A stretch of DNA of 64,000 bases. Origin: Mactra quadrangularis. Its lineage: Eukaryota > Mollusca > Bivalvia > Venerida > Mactridae. The position numbers were made by a program, and so were the translations under genes. Positions 32,201 through 44,200 of the stretch are shown piece by piece; the stretch's first letter is position 1; the number at the start of each line of letters is the position of its first letter. The notes beneath the pieces are model-generated. The model had not been told where the DNA came from and did not search any database. It worked only from the letters and a program-made list of their open reading frames with translations. The stretch spans positions 29,334,702-29,398,701 of the forward strand of contig CM046309.1 in assembly GCA_025267735.1 (NCBI GenBank), given 5' to 3'.

Positions 32201-35200
32201 TGTACTTAGTACATGTAGCACTAGTTGTAAGGCTGGCAAAGGTGTGTACTTAGTACATGTAGCACTAGTTGTAAGGCTGGCAAAGGTGTGTGCTTAGTAC
32301 ATGTAGCACTAGTTGTAAGGCTGGCAAAGGTGTGTGCTTAGTACATGTAGCACTAGTTGTAAGGCTGGCAAAGGTATATGCTTAGTACATGTAGCACTAG
32401 TTGTAAGGCTGGCAAAGGTGTGTACTTAGTACATGTAGCACTAGTTGTAAGGCTGGCAAAGGTGTGTACTTAGTACATGTAGCACTAGTTGTAAGACTGG
32501 CAAAGGTGTGTACTTAGTACATGTAGCACTAGTTGTAAGACTGGCAAAGGTGTGTACTTAGTACATGTAGCACTAGTTGTAAGGCTGGCAAAGGTGTGTA
32601 CTTAGTACATGTAGCACTAGTTGTAAGGCTGGCAAAGGTATATGCTTAGTACATGTAGCACTAGTTGTAAGGCTGGCAAAGGTGTGTACTAAGTACATGT
32701 AGCACTAGTTGTAAGGCTGGCAAAGGTGTGTACTTAGTACATGTAGCACTAGTTGTAAGACTGGCAAAGGTGTGTACTTAGTACATGTAGCACTAGTTGT
32801 AAGGCTGGCAAAGGTGTGTACTTAGTACATGTAGCACTAGTTGTAAGGCTGGCAAAGGTATATGCTTTGTACTTGTAGCACTAGCTGTAAGACTGGCAAA
32901 GGTGTGTGCTTAATACTTGTAACTTTAGTTGTTACAGTTGTAAGCAAGCTTAGGTCTAGAATTAAGGCAGTAAATAATAAAACTTAACAATATTGTATTA
33001 TGTTCAAAGGGGAACAACTCCTTCATCTTAATGAAATACCAGCACTCAATATAATCAACTCTAATCTATTTTCTATCTAAGTTCTATATAGTAGTTGTTA
33101 TCTATGCATTTACCCATACCATAAAATGTAACAAATACAAAACAATGTATGTATATTTATATTTCAGATGTAACAGATCAGAACACAGTAGATGAAGCCT
33201 ACAAGACCGTACAATCTTTTGTTAAGAAGGATGGTTTAACATTGCTCATTAATAATGCAGTTCATGCTAACCTTGTAGAACTACCTGAAGTCACCAGGGA
33301 AATGATGAAAATTAACTATGATGTTAATACTATTGGACCTTTAATGATGGTCAAGGTAGATTTAAATTAGTTGTATAATAATTATATAATATATATTCCG
33401 GCCAACTTACATAGCATTTTGAAAAAGAGCTAAAAAAGGCCAACCTGTGACCACGCACCAGTCTTCACCCCAAACTTTCATTAGCACATGGCATTTTAAA
33501 AGTCGTGCAAAATGAAATCTTTCACCAGACTGAAAGAATGTTTACTGGACCTATAAGACTTCTAAGTGATTTGTTAAAACATGTTGTCCCTTTAAATGTA
33601 CATTCATGGTATGTTAAGACAGAACACTTTTTCTTAGTGAATGGCCAAAAATGGTATGTTTAATGTAACATAGTAAGGTTGGTGTAAAGTTACTTTAAAT
33701 ACAGCCTGCCTTATAACAACTAATCCTATCAACTGAGTTATTCAACAGCAACAACCACTTCAAACACTGCTTTCCGAGTTGTTTTAAATATGAATGACCA
33801 CCAATAATGGTGCAGATGTATCCTTCATATTTGATGTACATAAGAATCTAATGAAAAAAACTTGTTGCGTAAAAGTTGTTCTCTTCTTCTGGCATTGTCA
33901 ATGTGTGGGTTAAATTCAGTAAGGAGAAAAATTAGGGTACATATTTCCGATATTTCCACCTTATCTTACAATCTTTATTATTTATGCCAACTATGATGAA
34001 GACTGTAAGAAAGAGTTGTTATACTTAAAAATTTGTAACCTAAAATATTCAAAAACCATTTCATATACTCATCTCATGACTGTTTAAATATGAATGACCT
34101 TTAATAATGGTACAGCTGTTCCAATTATTCTTGATATTGGATGGTCACAAGTACTAATCTAATGAAAAACCTTTTTTTCAGACATTTTTACCATTATTAC
34201 AAAAAGCAGCCAATCAACAACCAGATGTAGAAATGTCCTGTAGTAAATCAGCTATTATAAATATATCTTCAGATTCTGGATCTATATCTGATAACTATGA
34301 TGGCATCTATCATGGTGGACTTTATCCATATAAAGCTTCCAAAGTAAGAACATTGTGATTGCTAAAAAGAATTTGCATTTTATAGTCATGCTTATGCATG
34401 TTCAATGACATAACTGCTATTACCACTGGTTATCAGATTACTGGTATTTGTCTATTTATCTCCCAGGGAAGTCTTTCACTGCGCTTAGTGAAACCGATAT
34501 ATTGGCCCACAGGAATATTACATGTATTCATTTACAAATAGGTGAAGTAAAGCAATCAAAAGTTAATTTCTTGCTCAAGGAAATTAGTAGTACCTCTGGT
34601 GGGGTTTGAACTTGTAAAATGATCGTAAATGTGCGTCCTTCCATTGGACAACATTCTTGTTCCCAGAGTCTAGTAGGATTCTCAATACTAGCATAGTATT
34701 GAGAATCCTACTAGACTCTGGGAACAAGAATGTTGGACAATTGTATTAAAATAATGTTCCATTATAAAAACCAGAAACTAATTGGCAACACCTGCTTATT
34801 AAAGATGTGAACAAATCATGAATCATATTAACAAAGTCTATAGTAAGACCATGGTCTGAACTGAGATTCAAACCCACAACCTCTCGAGTCGAAAGGGGAC
34901 GTTCTTACATGTCACCATGCCATGCCTGAAGACAAGGAATTACAAGTGCAGTATTATATAATGTACCTCTGCTACATATTTATTATCCAAAGCAGTCAAT
35001 GTGAACAAGCTATCATGCATTCTTTGCCTCAGGTTTTATGTAACAAGCTAAATCTTTGTCTATTACAGGCAGCATTGAACATGATCACATCATGTCTAAG
35101 TTTAGATCTAAAGAAAGATGGTATATTATGTTCAGCAATTCATCCTGGTTGGGTCATCACCGAGTCAGGAGGGCCTAATGCTGAAATCACCACGGAAACC

Positions 35201-35299
35201 AGTCTACAGTATTGTATGGAGGCATTAGAGTTAATGAAAGGAGATAAATGGTCAGGAATATTATACCATTGTATTAACAAGAAAAAAATGGGCTGGTAA
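29226..35299 (+). CDS. Short-chain dehydrogenase/reductase, C-factor/sniffer-like (SDR-B)
   Basis: Five exons: 29226-29360, 31335-31386, 33168-33355, 34182-34343 and 35069-35299 (stop TAA included), joining in phase to 255 residues, the usual length of a classical SDR. TGANRGIG (10-17) is the NAD(P)-binding loop; GCRNP and LDVTD (62-66) follow as in cofactor-site strands; L-I-N-N-A-V (89-94) replaces the common NNAG; NISSDSGS (152-159) contains the catalytic Ser; Y175-K-A-S-K179 is the catalytic Tyr/Lys; HPGWVITESGGPNA lies in exon 5, the form typical of C-factor and sniffer-like carbonyl reductases. The protein should be a soluble cytosolic carbonyl reductase; its substrate cannot be told. 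Introns hold two minisatellites (31080-31255, 31795-32925) and nested repeats. It is the intact partner of truncated SDR-A. Confidence 0.9.
29821..30118. mobile_element. hAT-like MITE (unit B, SDR-B intron 1)
   Basis: Ends GGGCGGATCTAGGGGGGTC and GGATCTGCCCCTG; opposite orientation to 12918-13201 and at a different intron position. It sits within a larger unit-B-only stretch (about 29690-30265) that also has GGGGGGCTAGGGGGGTTATT near 29705. The 117-codon minus-strand frame over it is repeat-derived. Confidence 0.65.
31080..31255. repeat. 41-bp minisatellite, about 4 copies, SDR-B intron 1
   Basis: The unit GATTACCCCCCTTTCATATG then AAATGTAGAATCTAAAATAG repeats with a 41-bp period. Unit A has a single equivalent (GATTACCTCCCTTCATATG at about 12119-12137). 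The unit contains the palindrome TTTCATATGAAA. Confidence 0.85.
31795..32925. repeat. 44-bp minisatellite, about 25 copies, SDR-B intron 2
   Basis: The unit GGCTGGCAAAGGTGTGTACT, then TAGTACATGTAGCACTAG, then TTGTAA has a 44-bp period (CAAAGG at 31841 and 31885). Copies are nearly identical with recurrent variants (TGTGTGCTTAG, TATATGCTTAG or TTTG, GGCTGG versus GACTGG). Unit A has one ancestral copy (GACAAAGGTATATGCTTATT at about 12598). Confidence 0.95.
34400..34650 (-). mobile_element. tRNA-derived SINE, family 3 (SDR-B intron 4)
   Basis: Allelic to 15905-16150; minus-strand B-box region GTTCAAACCCCACCAGAGG near 34592-34611, followed directly by the perfect hairpin at 34651. Confidence 0.55.
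34651..34733. repeat. Perfect 40-bp inverted repeat with 3-base loop
   Basis: The left arm 34651-34690 (ACATTCTTGTTCCCAGAGTC...) and right arm 34694-34733 are exact reverse complements, separated by GCA. It lies in SDR-B intron 4 next to a SINE end and near the place corresponding to the duplication junction in unit A. Confidence 0.92.
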
Positions 35300-35617
35300 A
35301 AGTCATGTATTAAAGCCCAAAGGCATAAAATGACTTCACTTTATGTGCAGGCCCAGAGAAATCCTCTGAACATTTTTCAATTATTAAAGGTTGTAACTTG
35401 TAGATGTGTTAGATGTATATATTTAGGAAAACTACCTTAGATTTTTATACTAGTATGTGACAGTACACTGGGGTCCAAAATTTTCTTTACACATGTTAAG
35501 TTTTGAAGCATTTGGAATATATTTCGATATACTTTACATATAGTAATCAATTTCACAACTAATGTATACTATGTAGTTCATCATGAACCATCAATTTTGA
35601 TCTTTTTTTAAATATGA

Positions 35618-35623
35618 AATAAA
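35618..35623 (+). terminator. Candidate polyadenylation signal of SDR-B
   Basis: AATAAA about 320 bases after the SDR-B stop codon. Further AATAAA-like words follow near 35660, so the exact site is uncertain. Confidence 0.35.
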
Positions 35624-35639
35624 AATGCAAAACAAAATG

Positions 35640-36213
35640 TGTTGGCAATATTTTTTTCAATAAAAAATAAGAGAAGATATCTCTTAGAAGAAACTTTTGA
35701 ACCTCAGTGTTAATATTTAGAAGCAAAATAATATTTTTATCATCATAATTTGTTTGTTTTATACAAAAGTCATTTATAGCCAGGAATTACTTTTAGAGCA
35801 TTTTATTTACATTAAAGTTATTTTCATAAAGTTGAAAAAAGAAATAAATTTAAAACAGACAAGTTTATTTTTGTCATTTTTATTTAGATATTTGTTGTGC
35901 ATCCTCCATAATTTACCTCAGTGAAGAAGATGGTTTGTAGACTCATATAATCAATATATGATACTCTCATAGATTAAGGTCTCTGGAGCATCCAAGTCCT
36001 TCAATTATAAAAAATGCAGATAAAAGATCAACTACAAAATGTTGCCAAATCATAAAAAGTGTCTTGGTAAAGTTCCCAGTATACATTTACTTCATTCTAC
36101 TATCCAGAAGTCATCAAGATTCGTGATCTGAAGTAAAATAGAGAATCTTGAAAACCTCTCTGTACAAGAATGCACTTACATGTGCCAAATATCACATTGT
36201 CTAAGATGTAACA
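35640..36213. other. Intergenic, no feature recognised
   Basis: AT-rich sequence between the SDR-B 3' end and the 36214 palindrome. No exon-like frame or known repeat was seen. Confidence 0.35.
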
Positions 36214-36299
36214 TATATCGCGGGTTTAGCGCTAAACGGTCGTTACTCATTCTTTTCTTATATTGAGTTACGACCGTTTTGCGCTAAACCGGCGATATA
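36214..36299. mobile_element. 86-bp near-perfect palindrome (foldback/mini-MITE)
   Basis: The left arm TATATCGCGGGTTTAGCGCT... is mirrored by ...GCGCTAAACCGGCGATATA with two or three mismatches over ~35 bp, and a short CATTCTTTTCTTATATT loop. GC content is high for its surroundings, which suggests an inserted short DNA element. Confidence 0.8.
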
Positions 36300-36827
36300 G
36301 GATAGAAGGATCTTTGTTGATTTGTTCTTCGTCAGAATGTATATAACATTTGCTCCATATAGATGTATTATGAGCAGACCATGGCTAGAAACTTAGCTCA
36401 AAGAAGACAAGTGTCTAGGAGATATTCTAATGAGAAGAACCTCTCTTTCTGCTGGACTGTGATTCTTACTTCAGCATCTTCTGCTGTGTTGATTGCCATC
36501 TCCATTTCTTATCCGGGCTTGGGATCAGCTGTATTATAGGATAGTGCATATTGTACAATTTTTATTTGTGGTCTTTGACAATATATTCTATAATTAAAGC
36601 CCAATTATGTACATCTTTACAAAATTAAGGATTCTGTGGTAAGTGAAAAGGGTGTTAAAATAACAATGAATGTCAAATGTTTAATTCATTTATTCAATCA
36701 CAATTATTTCATACTGAAAAAATATAAATAAACTATACATAATCAGCAATTATCAGTAAAAATATGTTGACAATCACACATGCAATATTATTACATTTTC
36801 AATTAACATGTCGCTTATATAAATAAC

Positions 36828-37120
36828 AAGAGCAGTCCAAGGACAACACGATTGACTTTTTGAGTGTTTTTTCTTCATGACAATGCTAATCTTTAAACCG
36901 AAGTACTTTCAAGACATGAATTACTTTTCCGAAGAAAATAAATCAGTCAAACAATAATTATAAAGTCATGTTCATAAAAAATGATAGAGGCCAAATTCCA
37001 AAAACATACATCCATAGTAACGTCACTTCATAGTTGTGTAGATGAAGATACAGGGTGTCTGAAATTATATATGCTGCCACATGTACTACAATTGAATCTT
37101 ACTCTTAAAGCTCTGGTACA
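36828..37120. repeat. Probable dispersed repeat, 'AACAAGAGCAGTCCAAGG' type
   Basis: Begins AACAAGAGCAGTCCAAGGAC. It looks like the start of a dispersed repeat, but no second copy in the window confirms it. No coding frame. Low certainty. Confidence 0.25.
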
Positions 37121-37328
37121 TTAACCTGTCACAACTTAAATAATTACACGGCCACTGAATTTGTTTTTAACTTCTTTCGAACTTGTTATTTCAACAATAT
37201 TCAAATCGCTACATATATAGTTAGATCATCAATAATTAATATGGATCGGTGGCTCAATGGTTTAAAGGAAGATAAATACTAACACATTCAGTGACCGTTT
37301 AATTATTCAAGTTGTGACAGGTTAATAT
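37121..37328. mobile_element. MITE with TIR TTAACCTGTCACAACTT (second copy)
   Basis: Left end TTAACCTGTCACAACTTAAA and right end CAAGTTGTGACAGGTTAA are inverted for ~45 bp, through the CGGYCACTGAATKTG block. Same family as 2018-2222. Confidence 0.8.
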
Positions 37329-37629
37329 AACAGAACTACATGATGCATAAAACTTTTAAAAAAGCTTGAACCTCACAAGCAAGCTAAAAACTTACTTACT
37401 TATGGCATAACTTGGTGTATTATTAATAACACATGTTTGTGAATGGTTACTGTAAACATGAAACTATATAAGTATGTACACAAATGTTTTGATATATAAA
37501 TAAGCATCCAGAGTTAAAAACAGGAAAGACATCTTAAAAACTAATGAAAAAAATCAGTTATTAACCTAAAGGTCACCTTTATTTTGCCATAACAGAATAA
37601 AGTATAATAAATTCTTCAAAAAATTATAA

Positions 37630-37815
37630 ACCAAATTCAAATATTTGGGTTTTCAATGCAGCAAAAACAAACTTTCACAGTTACAATGAAAACATGTGTA
37701 CAAAAAACAATAGGATTTAATTCATATTTCATGCTTTTGAGCAATGATGTGAGGAAAATTTCATTTGTTTCGCTTGTGCATGGATGGAAAACCAAATGAA
37801 TTAGAGTTCCGAAAT
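37630..37815. mobile_element. MITE with TIR CCGGAATTCAAATATTTG (copy 4, decayed)
   Basis: Starts CCAAATTCAAATATTTGGG, ends GAATTAGAGTTCCGAAATAGG; interior ACAAACTTTCACAGTTACAA as in the other copies. Confidence 0.6.
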
Positions 37816-37854
37816 AGGCCAATTGATTCAGTATTTTGTCTTCAGAATGTATAT

Positions 37855-38290
37855 ATTGAATCACTCATTTGATCAACACAATGTTATTGCTTCAGAATTT
37901 TTTAAATCAGCTAGTTGATCCAGAGGAAAATTTCAATCATTTAATTGATCCTGGTGACAAATGCTCAATCATTTGTTTGTTTTAGACAAAAGTCAAGCAC
38001 CTAATTGATCCTGATGATTTTCCAATCAACAAACTGATTCAAGAGAATACAATATTCAAACAGATTAATGTTCCAGACGATCGTTATTCAACCAGCTAAT
38101 GATCCGGATCCTTTCATAAGTATTCAAACAGATAATTGTTCCACATAAAAAAATATTAGTTAATGATCCAAACATATATTCAATCAGCAGGTTGGTCATT
38201 CAATCAGCTTATTAATCCAGATGAATTTTCAATCAGCTAATTGATCCAGATGAACATTCAATCAGCTAATTGATCCAGATGATGATCCAT
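37855..38290. repeat. Degenerate ~25-40-bp tandem repeat overlapping the TUBGCP2 stop codon
   Basis: Variants of TTCAATCAGCTAATTGATCC-AGATGA recur across the stretch; the two copies next to the gene are almost identical. The last codons and stop (38262-38264) of TUBGCP2 lie inside the terminal copy. Confidence 0.7.
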
Positions 38291-41200
38291 GTCTTCCAGC
38301 TGTTTGATGTCTACCAGGAACATATCTAGCAGTTTCTGGTCTTGTTGTTGTGAAGGAAGATGTAGGCCAAGAACAAGTTGAACCTTGAAAATAAAACAAA
38401 GCAGATTACCTACTGCTAACAATGATATAATAAAACATTTATCTGAACCTGTTAAACTTTCAACACATGTATAAAATACTGATGTATACATTCTTAGTTA
38501 ACTAAAATTAATTCATACAAAAACATGAATATTCCATTGACAGTGTGCATAACTAGTCTTAGAGCTTAGTAGATAGTAAACAAAAGTAATTTGATAGATC
38601 AGTGCAAAACTAATCTACATTCTTCTTTATTTTTATAAATTTAGACTTGTTTTGCACTGTTCCATCAAATTGTGACTAGCAAGCCTGTTGTTTTGAGTAA
38701 ATTTCAAAATGATGAAGTGCTAGAATTGGTATAATGAACATGATGGTAAGTACGGTCCACTGCTCACTAAATAGTTTCCAACTTCTACTGTAAACAAAGG
38801 CACCACTCAGCTATAGCATGTCTTATAGTGTATCTTATTTTCTTTCTCTACAAAAAATGCATTACTTTTCATATCACTGTCAATAAAATAAGATACAATT
38901 TTATGCCTAGGTTGAGGAATAAAATCCATTACATTACCAAAGTGAAAGACAATGTAAACTATATTTACCCCACATAACAAAGACATTTTACTCTATAGTG
39001 ATCAAATATATTTAGTGAATATTAAAAACAACACCAGAACTATGTTAGCACAATTAGCTAGGTTTTTTTATCATTTAACCTTTTATCAATATTTTTCTAG
39101 TTATTTAAGGAAGCCCAAATCCTAAAACTCCTCCATTCCATGAAAATTCTGGGCTTTAGGACCCATCCTGAAAACTTTCACCCATGCATAAACAAAAATG
39201 CAACAGTCATTGAAATTTATACTTGTTAAGTTCACTGAGACTAGTATTCCTTACTGACAACAAGAATTTTTTTAACAAGAAACAAAATATTACATTGGAA
39301 TCATAGAGACAATGATTAAGAGGCTTTTTCAGGCAACGCTTTAGAGTCTTGAATTAATATAATCATGCAATAAAACAACTAATTGACTAATATAACAGAC
39401 TACTGAAAGTTAATTGTTAGATTCAAACCCCACCCCCCTCCCCACCCCCAACCTCTCATTAGTCTTTATCCCATTACTTTTTATTTCCCGTGTCAACCCA
39501 GAAGTACTACATCTTGAAAAGTACAAATCTGTGAAGGCATCTTTCTCTTATGCAATGTTCAAAATATGTCTCATTATTGCTACAACAAATATGTCTTTCA
39601 GAATCTAGATGAGAATCCAATAATAAATTTTCTATAGCCTGTTTTATCAATATAACAACTTGTGACTAATATCTAACAACAAACAATTAAAGCAACATTT
39701 TATTATAAAATTACCTATAGATCTATTGACCTGAAATTTTATATATAAAATTACACTACAGCACATACAAGCAAGGTAAAAATATGAACAACAATACTGA
39801 CAAGTAACAGTAAAACAACACAAAATCATTTAGAAGCCCATATGATATTGTACAGTATTATACAGTGATATGTAAAAAGCTATTTTATAGATAGAATGAT
39901 GACTAAATGTCATTTTCCATGGATTGCACTAACACTAGTACTCAAATACAGAAAAATTATGGCATGTTTTAATTTTTAAATTTTGTTACATTTTTGTAGG
40001 CAAAATCTTATTATTACCCAATACAATACGATACAAGAAATGTAATGTGGAAACCACATTAAAGCCAGATTTAAAAACTTTAATGCAAAAATTACAAAGG
40101 GAAATAATCCATTATAAAGGCAGGTACAGTTGTAGTTTCTAATTCTGTTCATCACATGGTATGTTATCATTGCATGAAGTTTCATAAAGATCTGACAATA
40201 AATGGCAGAAATATATGGAAAAGAAAAACTTTAACTCAATTGTTAACGACACCGGACGCCCATCCGCCAAACCACCTGACGGCTAAATTTTTTCGTTCCA
40301 AAAATTCTGGCTAAAATTAAAAGAGTAAATACCATTGTTTTTCACTCAACAGTCAACTGTTCAATGCTTTTTATAGTGGCGAATATTGGGTGAAAAAAGT
40401 ATTACATAAAAAACTATGTATATTCATGCATTTGATTACAGGGCTTTTTCAGGGGGTTTTGGGAAAAAGGCCCTTGTCCATATTGGAAATTTTTAATGCT
40501 GTAAATAGTCCGATTTGGGGAAAAAATATCGACAAATCAACCAAAATGGGAAATTTCATTATTAATTTTTCTGCATTAAATCTTTATATGCTTTGCCTTG
40601 GTGTCTAAAGTGTTGCAGTGCTCTTAAACAGTTGCATGAAATCTTGTGGTTTCTTATGTAAAGGCAAAAAACATCCTGTTCAAAGGGAATTAATTAACAA
40701 GATTGGGATTTTTTTTCTTGAAATTGGGAAAAATGGTTGTTAATTGGCATTGGGAATGGGGCCCATATTCGGCCCCGTGAGATAGGCTAAAAAAGTCCTG
40801 GATTATAAGGGAATACTGTCTACAAGCAATAAGAAAGTAAGGGAGATATTTAGAGCTATAAATAAAACTTACAGTAAATATTTGCTTAAAAGACCACCTT
40901 GGGTAAGGTAAAATTGAGAGATTTTTTTATTTTCAAGTCTCAAATGCTTAATAGTTCACATCAGACCTTTAAGCTATAATATAACTATAGGGAGATACAG
41001 GACTTGCAATGCACAGTATTTTTTACACAGCCAGCAAATGTCTTGAAATTTTGCATCTCAATTTGCATTTTTGAGTCTGTATGTATTTGAAAAATTCAGA
41101 CAAAAAAGACAGGGAAAGAAGTCAAACCAAATCCCCGGCACACACATGAACCACTGGACCATACAATACTATTTATAGCCTACAGATAATGTTATATACC

Positions 41201-44200
41201 AAGTGTTAAGTTATATACCTGATTCTGAGCTATGATTGGATGCATCAAGAGCAGCTTTCTCTGCTCCAAGTGCTTCTAACTTCTCAGTGTAGAATCCATT
41301 AAAATCTAACCTATAAAATGATAGAAATAATTATAAATAGTGTAATAATATTAACATGACCTTGACCTTTATGCAAGAATATATTACAAGCTTAATTCAC
41401 TGTCTGTTTACAGCTTTGTTGATAAATTGTAAAAAATGAGTTTTATGGTGCATTATTCATGGGCTCTAAGTCAACTTGTGATCCTTTTGTATCATCTTTC
41501 TGAATGAATTAGGCAATTATCAATAAGAACCAGAATGAAATGTAATTTGTTTTTAATCTGAGGTAGTTTCATAAGCATATTAATGGGTTATTTGGTTCCT
41601 TTATCAAATCGTTGAAAAAATAACACATTAAAAATTAAGTTGACTTTAAATCGCATAACTAAAAAAGAACTTATACAGTAAAACCTCTGCAGAGTGACCC
41701 TCTACAGAGCAAATCCTCTGTGCAACAACATATTTTGATATTTCCCTCAGGATTATTTTAATTGAATTTTACCTCTGCAGAGCAACAACCTCTGTACAGC
41801 AATACACTTCAGTCCCTCTCAGTGGGAGTAGCTCAAGAGAGGCTGTACTGTATATAATAATATCATTGATCCATATTGAAGTACTTATGGCCATAAAATA
41901 CCAGAGCAAAGTTCAAGGAATTTAAATTAACATAAAACAAACCTGTAAACAATGTTTAAAAGTTTCACTTCAGAATTATGATTAGCAAATGCCATGATCT
42001 TCTCTAAGAGTTCCAGTAAAAGACGTTCAAAGTTAGCATCAAAGTTTGCTATAGTTCTTTCAAAGTTTTCACTTCTTAGTAATTCATCAACATGCTCACC
42101 GACAATCTGAGAAAAAAAAACATACAGTCATTTATATTCAGTGTAGCTTCACAAAATTTACTTGCATGGTCTTAAGACAAAATTTGAGAACATTATAATT
42201 ACAGTGCAAATTCTTCACCTTATCAATTACACAACAGATTGTACAGCGTCTCTAGTAAGTTAGTACCATGGCAGTCATTGCCTAAATTAATTTTGAGCAA
42301 TTGTCCAATTTATTAATAAAGTTATAATAAAGTTATTCTATAAAGTAAAGAGTAAAACTATCAATTATCCCAACTTTATAAGTAGTTTTCACTATCCCTA
42401 ATCAATTTTCACTAGCCTTAGGACTAGGACTTTTAACTAATGAGTTAAAGCAATGTCTTTACTTGTTGATACTTAGAGGCTTTTTAAAATTGCATGGTAG
42501 ACAAACTCGAAGTAAAAATTAAAATTGCCCATATCATGTTTATACAATGTAGAAGTTGAAAAGGTTTCGAGACAAAAAATACTGTTTAACATTTCATGAC
42601 AAAAGGTTCAAGTGGACAGTGCTGACACTATTGCTGCCCTTTGTCTGTCAGTTGTTTGTTTTTTCTAGAAGCTTTTAATATTTCAGCTAGCCATGTTCAA
42701 ACCTTTGAACTTTCACTGTAGTGTGATTTTGTGATCCAAAGCAATATAAATCTCAAAATGTTATACACTATCCAACTTACTTTAGTTTTTAATTTGTTTC
42801 TGTCAGATGATTTCTCTGTTCGTCTTTTACTTTCTTCTACTTGTAGTTCTGTTGTATGACCAAGTCTCTATAATATAAATAAACTTGGTAATTGTATATG
42901 ATACTAATAATTTGATTAGTTATACAGGAAATATTTTCACACTATCTAGATTCAAACAAGCGACCTATTGATGTATAAGTACACACTTGACTACATAATA
43001 CCACAAAATTATACAATATAAGCATCAGTTTCAAATGAACCATATTTTTTATTCTTTAGTACTAAGAGTTAAAAACTTTCTCATCATCCTATGAAGAAAA
43101 GCAGATATTCATACAATCCCATGAGCCTCAACTTCAATGATTTTTTCATGATCTCTTTATGATATTTTGTGATATCATGTTTATTTACTTCAAGAACACA
43201 GTTTTTTTTTTTGCTTTAATTTATTATGAAATCTATATAGAAGTTAGTAAGTCATGACTGAGACAAATAACTGGACATCCACACACACAACCAGATGGAG
43301 AATGCAGCTGGAATACACCACCCTTTGGTAGTAAAATATAATCAAATAAGAGAGTAACAAAAGAAGACAGAAGTATACTTACCATAATGAAGTTAGAGAA
43401 TGTGACACAAACCATCATTAATTTATGTACAATCTTCAATAACTGAGGATTTGTTAACATACAATCATTTAAACAAGAATTAAGAAAGTCTATATGATAA
43501 GCTAAAACATCATCTACATTAGATACCTGGAAATATATACAATATAATATTAATTACGATGTATTATACAGATGTCTATATTTATTGTAAAACTAAAAAA
43601 ATAGGCACAGGTTTGGAAGTGCCAAAATTAAAAAAAAAACGAGTACTTTAGCACAGGTTAAGCTTATCAATGGAAGAACCTATGCTTTAAGCAGTGTATG
43701 TGTTCAAATATAGATGATACCACGTTCAATATAGGGAGAAAAAGCACATGCCTATGATAGAATACTATGTCAAGTGCAGTGCAGCACTTATTTCAAACAT
43801 AGGACAATTCTCCCATTATTTAGTACAACATTTTTGTTTTTGGAAACAATGGGAATTATTTGAAAACAAGTAAATCTGTGAGCTAATGCTCACTAGTGAT
43901 ACCCCCGCCAAAATCTAAAAATATGCGACAAACAGGAAGTAGATGAGCGAGGAGCATGAAATCGCTTTACACCACATGGGACTATAGGATGAAGCAATAT
44001 GCAAAGTTTCAGGCTGCTGCATGGTATAGTTGCTGAGAAAACTGTGACGGAAATTTTGTAACGGACGGACGGACGCACACACGCACGCACGCACGGACAA
44101 GGGTAAAACAGTATACCCCCCTCTTCTTCGAAGCGGGGGTATAAAAACCCAATAAAGAGCTGGCTATTCAGATATTACCAGCCAAATGTCTTAACTGATT

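Larger units (their letters stand above)
16176..34750. repeat. Tandem segmental duplication, unit B
   Basis: Collinear with unit A but longer, owing to later insertions (17404-19278, 19437-19745, 19905-21193, 23614-24350, 27530-27923, 28560-28803, 29690-30265) and minisatellite growth (31080-31255, 31795-32925). The sequence past the junction point (from about 34750, including SDR exon 5) has no counterpart in unit A. Confidence 0.9.

Noticed and set aside
31795..32925. CRISPR-like appearance of the 44-bp array
   Set aside because: Head-to-tail minisatellite with no spacers, inside an animal intron.
43893..44100. Minus-strand frames with 'RACVRPSVR'-like sequence
   Set aside because: Translation of the dispersed repeat and its GCAC/GGAC microsatellite.
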